A program made the translations under genes and the position numbers. Source: Pandoraea thiooxydans (GTDB lineage Bacteria > Pseudomonadota > Gammaproteobacteria > Burkholderiales > Burkholderiaceae). Taken from it: 64,000 nt of DNA. The notes under the pieces were generated by a model. That model worked only from the letters and a program-made list of their open reading frames with translations, ran no database searches and was not told the DNA's origin. Location: assembly GCF_001931675.1 (NCBI RefSeq), contig NZ_CP014839.1, forward strand, positions 310,001 through 374,000. Direction: 5' to 3'. This document shows positions 1-9,522 of this stretch, in pieces. Every line of letters starts with the position of its first letter. Positions within the stretch are counted from its first letter, which is position 1.

Positions 1-639
1 GCTCAGCGCATTCAGGTACGCACCGCGATGATGGTAGACCACGCCCTTCGGGTCGCCCGTCGTGCCCGACGTGTAGTTGAGCGCAATCGCGTCCCACTCG
101 TCGGCCGGCAACTTGTATGAAAACCGTGGATCTCCTTCCTGGAGAAAGGCTTCATAGTCGATCGAGCGCGCGAATGCATGGGGATCGGCGTGCATGACAT
201 CGCTCACACTGACGATGCGCAACTGCGGGAACTCGATGGCCGCGCGACGCGCAAGCTCGCCGAATTCCGTGTCGACGATCAGCAGCCTGGCCTCGCCGTG
301 CCGCAACATGAACAGTAGCGATGCGACGTCAAGACGCGTGTTCAGCGTGTTGAGCACCCCGCCCGACATCGGCACGCCGAAATGGGCTTCGACCATCGCG
401 GGAATGTTCGGCAGCAATACCGCCACGGTGTCGCCCCGGGCGATTCCGGCTCGCTGCAGCGCACTGGCAAGACGCCTGGCGCGCTCGTAGGTCTCGCCCC
501 AGGTGCGGCGCACGTCGCCGTGAACGACCGCAAGGCGGTCTCCATAAACGTCGGCCGCTCGCGCGATAAACTCGATGGGCGTGAGGGGAACGTAGTTGGC
601 CTCCCGGCGATCGAGCCCCTCATCGAACATGTGCGTCAT
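1..639 (-). CDS. AMP-binding acyl-CoA synthetase (N-terminal part, cut by window edge)
   Basis: The visible 213 codons, starting with MTHMFDEG, encode the N-terminal half of an ANL-superfamily adenylating enzyme, which activates a carboxylic acid to an acyl-AMP and then an acyl-CoA. The P-loop-like signature NYTSGTTGDPKGV lies near residues 191-203, followed by the usual YHHRGAYL. The N-terminal segment reads like short- or medium-chain acyl-CoA ligases of the AlkK type (family knowledge), but the substrate cannot be read from this part. The reading frame stays open to base 1, so the C-terminal adenylation domain lies outside the window. It is divergent from the Crp/Fnr-type regulator gene, with about 128 bp between the two starts, so co-regulation is possible. 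Confidence 0.88.
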   Translation of the reverse strand, partial: MTHMFDEGLDRREANYVPLTPIEFIARAADVYGDRLAVVHGDVRRTWGETYERARRLASALQRAGIARGDTVAVLLPNIPAMVEAHFGVPMSGGVLNTLNTRLDVASLLFMLRHGEARLLIVDTEFGELARRAAIEFPQLRIVSVSDVMHADPHAFARSIDYEAFLQEGDPRFSYKLPADEWDAIALNYTSGTTGDPKGVVYHHRGAYLNALS

Positions 640-666
640 GACGCCGTCTCCTTATTTTTCCCAATC

Positions 667-695
667 TTGATCGACAAAGACTATCAACGTATATT
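667..695 (+). promoter_or_regulatory. Candidate sigma-70 promoter for the Crp/Fnr-type regulator
   Basis: TTGATC (667-672) and TATATT (690-695) are separated by exactly 17 bp and point toward the regulator gene starting at 768. This would leave a leader of about 65 nt. The match is by eye only. Confidence 0.4.
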
Positions 696-767
696 GCCCA
701 ACGTCTGTCATTTCGATGACAGAGCCTTCCCGAGCGCGGCAAGTGCTCTTTTTTTTGCGATTCATCC

Positions 768-1514
768 ATGAATGACGCTCCAGACACACCGTCCACCCCG
801 CTCGGGAATAGTACGCCCGAAGCGCTCGGACAGGCCGAACTGCCGCGATTATTTGAGCGCTGCGCTTGGTTTCGCGCGCTTGCCGGTGAACACCAGCGGC
901 TCGTGCTGGAGCAGGCGCATGCCGAATATCGGGAAACGGGAGCGCTGATCGCTCGCCGGCAGGCACCGTCCGACTACTGGATCGGCGTTCATTCGGGCCT
1001 GCTCAAGCTCGCCCTTTACACGCCATCCGGCCGCAGTTGCACCTTTTCCGGTGTGCCACCGGGAGGCTGGTTCGGGGAGGGGAGCGTCATCAAGCGGGAG
1101 CTTCGCAAATACGACGTCGTGGCAATCCGGCCTTCCGTCGTCGGGTTCGTGCCGTCGGCAACCTTTCACACGTTGCTCTCCGCCAGCCTGCCGTTCAACG
1201 CGTTCGTGATCCATCAACTGAACAACCGGATGGGGGAATTCATCGCGTCGATCCAGAACAGCCGTCTGCTCGACGTCGACGCGCGGGTGGCCCAATCGCT
1301 CGCGCAACTGTTCAACCCCGACCTTTACCCCGAGACGGGGCAGACACTCGCCATCTCGCAGGAAGAAGTCGGCCTGCTGGCGGGCGTCTCCCGCCAGCGC
1401 AGCAATCAGGCACTGCAAAACCTGGAGCGGCTCGGCATTGTGCGCGTCTCGCGTAACCAGATCGACGTGCTCGACGTCGACCGGCTGTGCGCATTCGGGC
1501 GTGAGCAGATTTAG
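768..1514 (+). CDS. Crp/Fnr-family transcriptional regulator
   Basis: This 248-residue protein has the two-domain Crp/Fnr layout. A cyclic-nucleotide-binding-like beta-roll spans about residues 30-150 (including GGWFGEGSVIKRE). A dimerisation helix follows, then a winged helix-turn-helix around residues 193-230 (AISQEEVGLLAGVSRQRSNQ). The N-terminus has no FNR-type cysteine cluster, so an oxygen-sensing Fe-S role is not supported, and the ligand is unknown. The start was taken at the ATG giving MNDAPDTP; no strong ribosome-binding site precedes it. It is divergent from an acyl-CoA synthetase gene and lies upstream of the giant-protein secretion locus. Either could be a target, but neither is shown. 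Confidence 0.85.
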   Translation: MNDAPDTPSTPLGNSTPEALGQAELPRLFERCAWFRALAGEHQRLVLEQAHAEYRETGALIARRQAPSDYWIGVHSGLLKLALYTPSGRSCTFSGVPPGGWFGEGSVIKRELRKYDVVAIRPSVVGFVPSATFHTLLSASLPFNAFVIHQLNNRMGEFIASIQNSRLLDVDARVAQSLAQLFNPDLYPETGQTLAISQEEVGLLAGVSRQRSNQALQNLERLGIVRVSRNQIDVLDVDRLCAFGREQI

Positions 1515-2421
1515 TCTCCGTCACGCGGCGGCAGAGGCGCGTATTTCTCAGTTTCGAGGGCGGCATCAGTCCAGAAAAATCAGCCGCGAGGCATGCCCAT
1601 TGCGCGGAAACCATTCGTCACAGGCCCGGTTGGCGACTGGTGACGCTTCCTCAAAATGCCTTGACGTGAATGCGGTCACCGTGACCAGTGTCGGCTCTCG
1701 CCTTTTCGATCGCTTAAACGATGGCGATGTCGATCAGGGTAATTACCTAGACGGGTCGATGGCATCGCGGTTGCTACCGTAGTTCTTCTAAACTAATATC
1801 CAGAACGTCTTCCCCGGTTTGCAAGGCCGGAAGAAGCTGTATACTGCGCGACCGGTTTTCTTCGTTAGTACCAAGAAATGATATCTCGGGTGGCCGATCG
1901 GGCCGGTGGCGTAGTCGACGCCATGCGGCAGTGCCGATGCGTGCACGCCCAGCCGTTCGATAACCCAGGCACTACCAGGATAGAGGGGCCTTGCATGCGA
2001 GCGTGAGCGCCGGCACAGGCGCAAGATACGTGGATCGCTCTCGGGCGCGCCGCGCGAATACGACAGTAACAACAATAGGCCGCCGTCGGAGACGCCAGCC
2101 AGACGAATAACAATCAACGAGCGGGGGCTTGTTTGCTGTTCATCCCTACCCATGCCGGGTCGCTTGCGGCGATCGGGCAACGGTCCACTTGGGCACCGCC
2201 GGCGGGCAATCCGTCGACGCGGCGCTCCCGCATGCACACCCCGGCACTCCGATGAATGCGCGCCGACAGCCACGAACAGCATGGCCGGCGCGCGTCGGCC
2301 ATGCGTGGCGTGCAACTCTGACCCCGGTTTTAACGTCGTCATCGCGATGCAAGGACGATCCCCCCGGCGCGGGCGGTGAACGCATGCCGCGTTTTCGGCT
2401 TGCCCTCGAGGACATCAAGCG
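1515..2421. other. 907-bp intergenic region upstream of the giant repeat protein
   Basis: I see no convincing gene here. Reading frames on both strands are arginine/proline-rich and lack recognisable motifs. Base composition dips around 1780-1900. The stretch presumably holds the promoter and regulatory sites of the secretion operon starting at 2422, but no promoter with good spacing stood out, and I could not match a known riboswitch core. Confidence 0.5.
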
Positions 2422-5400
2422 ATGAAATTCGCCGCCCGCCTGTCGAAACTGCTGCGCGTCATGCTCGCGCCCGACAAGAGCGCGCGCCGCGCGGTCGCCG
2501 CCATGCCCGCGCCGCTCATCGTGGCGCTCGAGCCGCGCATCGTCTACGACGCGTCGGCAGCGTCGATCGGCGCGACCGCGGTCGCGCCTCAGCATCACGC
2601 GAGCGGCGACGCGCAGCCCGTGGGCGTCATGCGCGATGTGCCGGTGGCGGCGAATCCGGCCACGGACGCTTCCGCGTCGGCGCGTACGGTGCATGGCTTC
2701 ACCGATACGGCGGCCCAGGCGGCCAACAAGCAGGTCGTTTTCATCAATGGGAACGTCGCCGATTTGCAAACACTCGTCGCCGGTTTGCCGGCGGGCACGC
2801 AGTATGTGGTGCTCGACTCCACCAAGGACGGGCTTTTGCAAATCGAGCAGTATCTGCAGACGCACTCGGGCGTCAGCGCGATCCACCTCGTGTCGCACGG
2901 TTCCGACGGCAACGTGCAGGTTGGCAGCACGTGGCTCAACCAGGGCGATATCGCGGCCTATAGCGCGGAACTCACGCAGATCGGCGCAGCGATGCGGCCG
3001 GGCGGCGACTTCTTGATTTACGGCTGCGATGTCGCCCAAAACGCCGACGGCAAGGCGCTCGTGCAGCAGATTGCTTCGATCTCGGGATTGAACGTGGGGG
3101 CATCGACCGATGCCACCGGGGCGGCCGCGCTTGGCGGCGACTGGGCGCTCGAGTACGACGCCGGCGCCGTGCATACGTCGGTGATTTTTTCGCAGGCTGC
3201 CGAGCAGCGATATGCCGGACTATTGGCCGTCACCGATGAAACATACGATGGACAGATCGGCTATGACACGGCCGGCGGTGCGGTGGGCGTCACATCGTTC
3301 GACCTGGACGGCATCCACTACACATTGGACCAGGCTGCGGAATTCGCCGTCGACAGCACGACCGTCAACCAGTTCGGCCCTCCGCCGCTCACTACAGGGC
3401 CGACCGATGGGGTGTTGTTCGGCAACGTGCAAGGCACTTCGCTGACATCGATGACCATGTCGCTGCAAAACGGCGACAAGATGGCCGTGCAGAGCTTCGA
3501 TATCGACATCAATGCGCCTTCTGTGGTCGCGGTCGAAGCGCTGAATTCCTCCGGAAACGTGATAGGCACGCTTACGCTTGATACGTCGACGAATGGCGGC
3601 AGCTCGGTGTTTCACGTCAATTTGTCGGGCAACGCTGCTTTCTCAGGCATCGCGAGCCTAAGATTCCGTGAGACGGATTCGGCGTTTCTCACGCCGACGC
3701 TCAACAACTTCGCTTACGTCGACCTGTCCTCGCCACCGGTGGTGACGGCTACAGGCGGCGGCACGCCGTTCGTCGAAGCCGATAACACCACATCGACCCC
3801 CGTCGTGATCGATAGCGGGATCACCCTGGCCGATGGCGATGCGACCACCGCGAAAGCCGGCACAGTCAGTATCACGGGCAACTTCGCGAGCGGGCAGGAC
3901 GTACTGGGATTCAACAACACGAGCACTGCGCTGTATGGCGACATCGGCGGCTCCTACAACGCGGCCACCGGCGTGATGACGCTGACGTCGGCGAGCGGTA
4001 CCGCCACGATCGCGCAATGGCAGGACGCGTTTCGCGCGGTTACCTACACCGATACGGCTGTGACACCGACCACTGCCACGCGTACGGTCAGCTTCGAACT
4101 GACGAGCGACGCCTACTACTCATCCAGCAATGTGGCCACGAAAACCGTGACCGTCACGGCAACCGATCAAAGCCCGATCGTCCGGACGACGGGCAGCACG
4201 ACGAGCTACAGCGGTGGGGCGTCCGCCATCACCATCGACGGCGGCATCACGGTCAGCGATCTCGACAATACGACGCAATTGTCGGGTACGGTGTCGGTTT
4301 CGGGCGGCTTCCATAGCGGCGATACGCTGGCGTTCAACAATACGAGCTCGGCCACGTTCGGCAACATTGTCGCTTCGTACAATTCGGGCACGGGTGTGTT
4401 GACGCTGACGTCTTCCGGCGCGACGGCCACCGATGCGCAGTGGGCCGACGCGCTGAAATCCGTAACATTCTCGAGCACGAGCACGACGTACGGCAGTCGC
4501 ACGATTTCGTTCGCGACAAGCGATGGCACGAAGACGAGCACCGCGGCGACCGATACGATCAATGTCGTGAACCCTGTGCAAGTGACGACTGACTCGGGGT
4601 CGGCGGCGTTCGTGGCCGGCGACAACACGACGTCGACGCCAGTGGCGATCGATTCCGGATTGACAGTGACGGACACCACTGCCACGACGCTGGGTTCCGC
4701 GACGGTGGCGATCACGGGTAACTTCCACAGCAGTGAAGATGTGCTGGCGTTCACCAACGACGGCGCGACGATGGGCAACATTGCGGCTTCGTACGACTCG
4801 GGCACGGGGGTGATGACACTGACCTCGGGCAGCGCCACGGCCACGCTGGCGCAATGGCAGAGCGCGCTGCGATCGGTGACTTACACCGACACGGCGATCA
4901 CGCCGAGCAACGCGACGCGTACCGTGAGCTTTGCCGTTGTCGACAGTTTGAGCAATACGAGCACCGCTGCCACGCGTACCGTCACGGTCACGGACACGGA
5001 TCAAACGCCGATCGTGACGACGACGGGCGGGACGACCTATTATGTCGGCGACGCCGCGCCGGTGACGATCGACGGTGGAGTCGCTGTCAGCGATCGGGAC
5101 AACACGACGCAATCGTCGGCCACCGTGGCGGTGACAGGCAACTTCCACAGCGGCGACACGTTGAGCTTTATCAACGACGGCTCGACAATGGGGAACATCC
5201 AGGCTTCCTACAGTGCGGGATCGGGCGTTTTGTTGCTCACGTCGATAGGGGCGACGGCCACCGATGCGCAATGGGGCAGTGCGTTGAGAGCCGTCACGTT
5301 CTCGAGTACGAGTACGACATACGGCAACCGCACGATTTGGTACCAGATCAACGACGGCACGAAAAACAGCCCGCAAGCCGCCGATACGGTCTATATGACG

Positions 5401-8400
5401 GCGCCCCCGACGATCACGACCGATTCTGGCTCGGCCGCGTTTGTTTCTGGCGATAACGCGACGTCGACGCCAGTGAAAATCGATTCTGGCCTGACGGTAA
5501 CCGACGGCAGCGCGGCGACGCTTGCCTCCACGACGGTGGCCATCACAGGCAACTTTCACGGCAGTGAAGATGTGCTGGCGTTCACCAACGACGGCGCGAC
5601 GATGGGCAACATTGCGGCTTCGTACAATTCGGTAACGGGGGTGATGACACTGACCTCGGCCAGCGCCACGGCCACGCTGGCGCAATGGCAGAGCGCGCTG
5701 CGATCGGTGACGTACACCGACACGGCGATCACGCCGAACAACGCGACGCGCACCATGAGCTTCACGGTGGTGGATGGGGCGGGCAACACGAGCGCCACGT
5801 CCACACGCACGGTGACGATCACGGACACGGATCAAACGCCGATCGTGACGACGACCGGGGGCACGACGAACTACATCGGCGGGACGTCGGCGGTGACCAT
5901 CGACGGTGGGATCACGGTCAGCGACCGGGACAATACGACGCAATCGTCGGGTACGGTGTCGGTGACAAGCGGCTTCCACAGCGGCGATACGCTGAGTTTC
6001 ATCAATACGAACGCGACCACGTTCGGCAATATCGTCGCTTCGTACAATTCGGGCACGGGTGTGCTGACGCTGACGTCTTCCGGTGCGACGGCCAGCGATG
6101 CGCAATGGGCGAGCGCGCTGTCGGCGGTGACGTTCTCGGCGGGGTCGAGCGCGACGCCGGGCAACCGGACGATTTCGTTCGCGACGAGCGACGGCACGAA
6201 GACGAGCGTGGCGGCGAGCGATACGGTTGCGGTGCTTGGTCCGCCGACGATCGTGACCGATGCGGGTTCGGCGACGTTCGTGGCGGGCGACAACGCGGCG
6301 TCGACACCGGTGGCGATCGATTCGGGGTTGACCTTGACGGATGGCGCCGCCTCGACGCTGTCCTCGGCGACCGTGGCGATCACGGGCAACTTCCACTCGA
6401 GCGAGGACGTACTCGGGTTTGCGAACACGAGTTCGGCGACTTACGGCAACATCGCCGCGTCGTACAACGCGGCCACGGGTGTATTGACGCTTTCCTCCGC
6501 GGGTAATGCGGCCACGCTGACGCAATGGCAGGCGGCGCTCGACGCGGTGACATATACCGACACGGCGGTCACGCCGAACAACGCAACACGTACCGTGAGC
6601 TTCACGGCGGTGGATGCGGCTGCTGTCACCAGCAATACGGCGACGCGCACGGTGACGGTGACCGACACCGACCAAACACCGATCGTGACGGCCACGGGGG
6701 GCACGACGAACTACGTTGGGGGCACGTCGGCCGTGACGATCGACGGCGGGATCACGGTGAGCGATCTCGACAACACGACGCAATCGTCGGGTACGGTGTC
6801 GGTGACAAGCGGCTTCCACAGCGGCGATACGCTGAGTTTCATCAATACGAACGCGACCACGTTCGGCAACATCGTCGCTTCGTACAATTCGGGCACGGGT
6901 GTGCTGACGCTGACGTCTTCCGGTGCGACGGCCACCGATGCGCAATGGGCGAACGCGCTGTCGGCGGTGACGTTCTCGGCGGGGGCGAGCGCGACGCCGG
7001 GCAACCGCACGATTTCGTTTGCGACGAGCGACGGCACCAAATCCAGTACGGCCGCAACCGACACGGTGAGCGTGCTCGGCCCGCCGACGATCACGACTGA
7101 CCCCGGTTCGGCTTCATTCGTGGCGGGTGACAATACGGCCTCGACGCCGGTTGCCATTGACTCGGGGCTGACCTTGACGGACGGCAGCTCGCCGACGCTG
7201 GCTTCAGCCACCGTGGCGATCACGGGCAACTTCCATAGCGGCGAAGACGTACTGGCGTTCACCAATACAAGCTCGACGACATATGGCAACGTCGCGGCGT
7301 CGTACAACGCGGCGACAGGCGTGTTGACGCTGACGTCGTCGGGCGCATCGGCCAGCCTTGCGCAATGGCAGGCGGCGCTCGATGCGGTGACTTACACCGA
7401 CACCGCGGTCACGCCGAACAATGCAACGCGCACGATCAGCTTTGCGGCGGTCGATACGGGCGCCGTGACTAGCAACACGGCCACGCGCACCGTCACGATC
7501 ACCGACACCGATCAAACACCGATCGTGACGACCACGGGGCATACGACGAACTACGTCGGCGGTACGTCGGCGGTGACGATCGACGGCGGGATCACGGTGA
7601 GCGATCTCGACAACACGACGCAATCGTCGGGCACGGTGTCGGTGACGGGAGGTTTTCATAGCGGCGATACGCTGGCGTTCATCAACACGAACGCGACCAC
7701 GTTCGGCAACATCGTCGGTTCATATAACGCGGCCACGGGCGTGCTGACGCTGACGTCTTCCGGTGCGACGGCCACCGATGCGCAGTGGGCGAACGCGCTG
7801 TCGGCGGTGACGTTCTCGGCGGGATCGAGCGCGACGCCTGGCAACCGGACGATTTCGTTCGCGACGAGCGACGGTACGAAGACGAGCATGGCGGCGAGCG
7901 ATACGGTGACGGTGCTCGACCGGCCACATGTCGGGATCGATCCAGGTGCTGCCTCATTCGTCGCCGGCGACAATGCGGCGTCCACGCCGATCGTCGTTTC
8001 GCCGGGCCTGAGCCTGACCGACGCCAGCAGCACGACGGCGAGCCAGGCCAGCGTATCGATCACGGGCGGCTTTCACACGGGCCAGGACGTGCTCGCGTTC
8101 GACAACGACGGCGCGACGATGGGCAACATCGCCGCCAGCTATGACGCAAGCACCGGCGTTCTGAGGCTGAGTTCGGCTGGCGGGACGGCCACGCTCGCCC
8201 AATGGCAGGCGGCGCTGGCCTCGGTGACTTACACCGATACGGCCGTCACGCCCGCTAACACGACGCGCTCGATCAGCTTCACGGTGACGGACGGTAACGG
8301 CACGGCAAGCGACATGCAAACACGCAGCGTGACGGTGACCGATACCGATCAGACGCCGCTCCTGAGCGTGGGCGGCGACGCGGCGTTTACGGCCAGAGGG

Positions 8401-9522
8401 AACGGCTCGACGCCGGCCGTGGTGGCCCCGCAAGTCACCATCAGCGACCTGGACAACACCACGCTGGCCTCGGCGCAAGTATCGATCGGCGCCGGGTTCG
8501 ATGCGGCGAACGATACCCTCGGGTTCGCGAGCGGCGCGGCGACCGGCAACATCACGGGGAGCTACAACGCTGCTACCGGTGTGCTGACGTTGACCTCCGT
8601 CGGCGGTACGGCGACGATCGCGCAATGGACGGCCGCACTGAAATCGGTCACGTACGGCAATCAGGCGCTCAACGCCGGCAGTAGCCGCACGGTAACGTTC
8701 ACGGTCAACGATGGCGTGAAGACAAGCGCGGTCGCTTCCAACACGGTGGCGATCACCAATGCGCCGGCTTTCCCGCCGATCCTGCCCGCCGAGCCTCCAA
8801 CCATCATCGAGATGCCCGCACCGACGCATTCTTCGTCGTTCACGGGCAACGACCATACCGCGCCGGCCGACGTGCTGGATGAGTTCGCTCAGCCGCTGCC
8901 GATCGGCGCGGTGCCTGTCGTGCCAACCATGACGTTTACCGATCCGAGCGCCCCGGCACATGCCTATTCGCTGGATCGCGCATCCGTGCCGCGCGCCGAC
9001 ACGACGGCACTCAACGGTGCGATCGCCGTGCTGCCTATCGACGCGCCGCTGGCGCTGCCGAACGTGTCGTTCGAGGTGACGCCGAACAATCCGTTCTCGA
9101 TCAGCGTTGCGACCTTGCTGCCGCTGTCCGAGGCAATGCACGGCGGCTCCGGCGTCACCGTCGAACTCGCCGACGGCCGCCCGCTGCCGGGCTGGATCCG
9201 CTACGACGTGGTGAATGGCGTCTTGCAAGGCAAACTGCCGCCGGGTGTCGGGGATGTCCATATCGTCGTGCTCACGCGCGATGCGGCCGGCCACCAGACG
9301 CGCCGCGAGCTGGTACTGGCTCCGCACGACGGGCATGGCGGTGAACATGGCGGCTCGCACGGCGTCGCCAAGCCGGGGACGCCTGGCCATGCCGGGCTCG
9401 CCCAGCCGCCCGTGGCGCGAGCGGCACGCCCTGCCGGCAAGCCTTCGCTCGACCAACAATTCGCCGAAGCTCGAGCGGCGCTGCACGTATCGAAACCGGG
9501 CGCCGCTGCGCGTCGCGTATGA
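2422..9522 (+). CDS. Giant repeat surface protein with LEPR-type N-terminus and DUF4347 domain
   Basis: This 2366-residue protein begins with a basic segment and an LEPRIVYDASA motif (from residue 36), the hallmark of large secreted or adhesin-like proteins annotated as LEPR proteins. A DUF4347 domain spans about residues 103-270 and contains LVSHGSDG (His159) and IYGCDVA (Cys202), a caspase/gingipain-like His/Cys arrangement. After a linker come twelve alternating beta-rich repeats of about 140 residues (about 440-2115), rich in Thr, Ser, Asp and Gly. A C-terminal Ig-like segment (about 2205-2300) and a His/Gly/Pro-rich tail follow. It has no classical Sec signal peptide and I saw no RTX nonapeptides. 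Its stop codon overlaps the start of the next gene (ATGA), tying it to the outer-membrane, adaptor and M50 genes downstream. I infer a cell-surface or secreted adhesin exported by that apparatus; adhesion itself is not shown. Confidence 0.85.
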   Translation: MKFAARLSKLLRVMLAPDKSARRAVAAMPAPLIVALEPRIVYDASAASIGATAVAPQHHASGDAQPVGVMRDVPVAANPATDASASARTVHGFTDTAAQAANKQVVFINGNVADLQTLVAGLPAGTQYVVLDSTKDGLLQIEQYLQTHSGVSAIHLVSHGSDGNVQVGSTWLNQGDIAAYSAELTQIGAAMRPGGDFLIYGCDVAQNADGKALVQQIASISGLNVGASTDATGAAALGGDWALEYDAGAVHTSVIFSQAAEQRYAGLLAVTDETYDGQIGYDTAGGAVGVTSFDLDGIHYTLDQAAEFAVDSTTVNQFGPPPLTTGPTDGVLFGNVQGTSLTSMTMSLQNGDKMAVQSFDIDINAPSVVAVEALNSSGNVIGTLTLDTSTNGGSSVFHVNLSGNAAFSGIASLRFRETDSAFLTPTLNNFAYVDLSSPPVVTATGGGTPFVEADNTTSTPVVIDSGITLADGDATTAKAGTVSITGNFASGQDVLGFNNTSTALYGDIGGSYNAATGVMTLTSASGTATIAQWQDAFRAVTYTDTAVTPTTATRTVSFELTSDAYYSSSNVATKTVTVTATDQSPIVRTTGSTTSYSGGASAITIDGGITVSDLDNTTQLSGTVSVSGGFHSGDTLAFNNTSSATFGNIVASYNSGTGVLTLTSSGATATDAQWADALKSVTFSSTSTTYGSRTISFATSDGTKTSTAATDTINVVNPVQVTTDSGSAAFVAGDNTTSTPVAIDSGLTVTDTTATTLGSATVAITGNFHSSEDVLAFTNDGATMGNIAASYDSGTGVMTLTSGSATATLAQWQSALRSVTYTDTAITPSNATRTVSFAVVDSLSNTSTAATRTVTVTDTDQTPIVTTTGGTTYYVGDAAPVTIDGGVAVSDRDNTTQSSATVAVTGNFHSGDTLSFINDGSTMGNIQASYSAGSGVLLLTSIGATATDAQWGSALRAVTFSSTSTTYGNRTIWYQINDGTKNSPQAADTVYMTAPPTITTDSGSAAFVSGDNATSTPVKIDSGLTVTDGSAATLASTTVAITGNFHGSEDVLAFTNDGATMGNIAASYNSVTGVMTLTSASATATLAQWQSALRSVTYTDTAITPNNATRTMSFTVVDGAGNTSATSTRTVTITDTDQTPIVTTTGGTTNYIGGTSAVTIDGGITVSDRDNTTQSSGTVSVTSGFHSGDTLSFINTNATTFGNIVASYNSGTGVLTLTSSGATASDAQWASALSAVTFSAGSSATPGNRTISFATSDGTKTSVAASDTVAVLGPPTIVTDAGSATFVAGDNAASTPVAIDSGLTLTDGAASTLSSATVAITGNFHSSEDVLGFANTSSATYGNIAASYNAATGVLTLSSAGNAATLTQWQAALDAVTYTDTAVTPNNATRTVSFTAVDAAAVTSNTATRTVTVTDTDQTPIVTATGGTTNYVGGTSAVTIDGGITVSDLDNTTQSSGTVSVTSGFHSGDTLSFINTNATTFGNIVASYNSGTGVLTLTSSGATATDAQWANALSAVTFSAGASATPGNRTISFATSDGTKSSTAATDTVSVLGPPTITTDPGSASFVAGDNTASTPVAIDSGLTLTDGSSPTLASATVAITGNFHSGEDVLAFTNTSSTTYGNVAASYNAATGVLTLTSSGASASLAQWQAALDAVTYTDTAVTPNNATRTISFAAVDTGAVTSNTATRTVTITDTDQTPIVTTTGHTTNYVGGTSAVTIDGGITVSDLDNTTQSSGTVSVTGGFHSGDTLAFINTNATTFGNIVGSYNAATGVLTLTSSGATATDAQWANALSAVTFSAGSSATPGNRTISFATSDGTKTSMAASDTVTVLDRPHVGIDPGAASFVAGDNAASTPIVVSPGLSLTDASSTTASQASVSITGGFHTGQDVLAFDNDGATMGNIAASYDASTGVLRLSSAGGTATLAQWQAALASVTYTDTAVTPANTTRSISFTVTDGNGTASDMQTRSVTVTDTDQTPLLSVGGDAAFTARGNGSTPAVVAPQVTISDLDNTTLASAQVSIGAGFDAANDTLGFASGAATGNITGSYNAATGVLTLTSVGGTATIAQWTAALKSVTYGNQALNAGSSRTVTFTVNDGVKTSAVASNTVAITNAPAFPPILPAEPPTIIEMPAPTHSSSFTGNDHTAPADVLDEFAQPLPIGAVPVVPTMTFTDPSAPAHAYSLDRASVPRADTTALNGAIAVLPIDAPLALPNVSFEVTPNNPFSISVATLLPLSEAMHGGSGVTVELADGRPLPGWIRYDVVNGVLQGKLPPGVGDVHIVVLTRDAAGHQTRRELVLAPHDGHGGEHGGSHGVAKPGTPGHAGLAQPPVARAARPAGKPSLDQQFAEARAALHVSKPGAAARRV
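3738..8763 (+). repeat. Tandem alternating A/B repeats inside the giant protein gene
   Basis: Six A units (core FVAGDNxxSTPVxIDSG) alternate with six B units (core GGTSAVTIDGGITVSD). Each unit encodes about 140 residues, giving a super-repeat of about 0.83-0.84 kb. The Ile-Asp-Gly-Gly anchor of the B unit recurs at 4231, 5065, 5896, 6736 and 7576; the last two steps are exactly 840 bp. The three central copies are nearly identical at DNA level, whereas the first and last copies have diverged. Confidence 0.85.

Noticed and set aside
667..687. FNR-box-like TTGAT and ATCAA in the divergent region before the regulator
   Set aside because: The half-sites are 11 bp apart instead of 4, so it does not fit an FNR/CRP-type operator.
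1788..2342. 184-residue minus-strand frame in the gap before the giant gene
   Set aside because: Composition is Arg/Pro/Ser-rich without motifs or a credible ribosome-binding site; it looks like a chance frame in high-GC DNA.
4120..6945. 941-residue minus-strand frame inside the giant gene, and a similar 561-residue one at 7954-9639
   Set aside because: They are mirror frames of the repeat coding region (Arg/His-rich), kept open by the repeat codon pattern; the plus-strand protein has real domains.
3738..8763. Tandem repeats as a possible CRISPR-like array
   Set aside because: Units are about 420 bp, in frame and encode protein; no short direct repeats with unique spacers.
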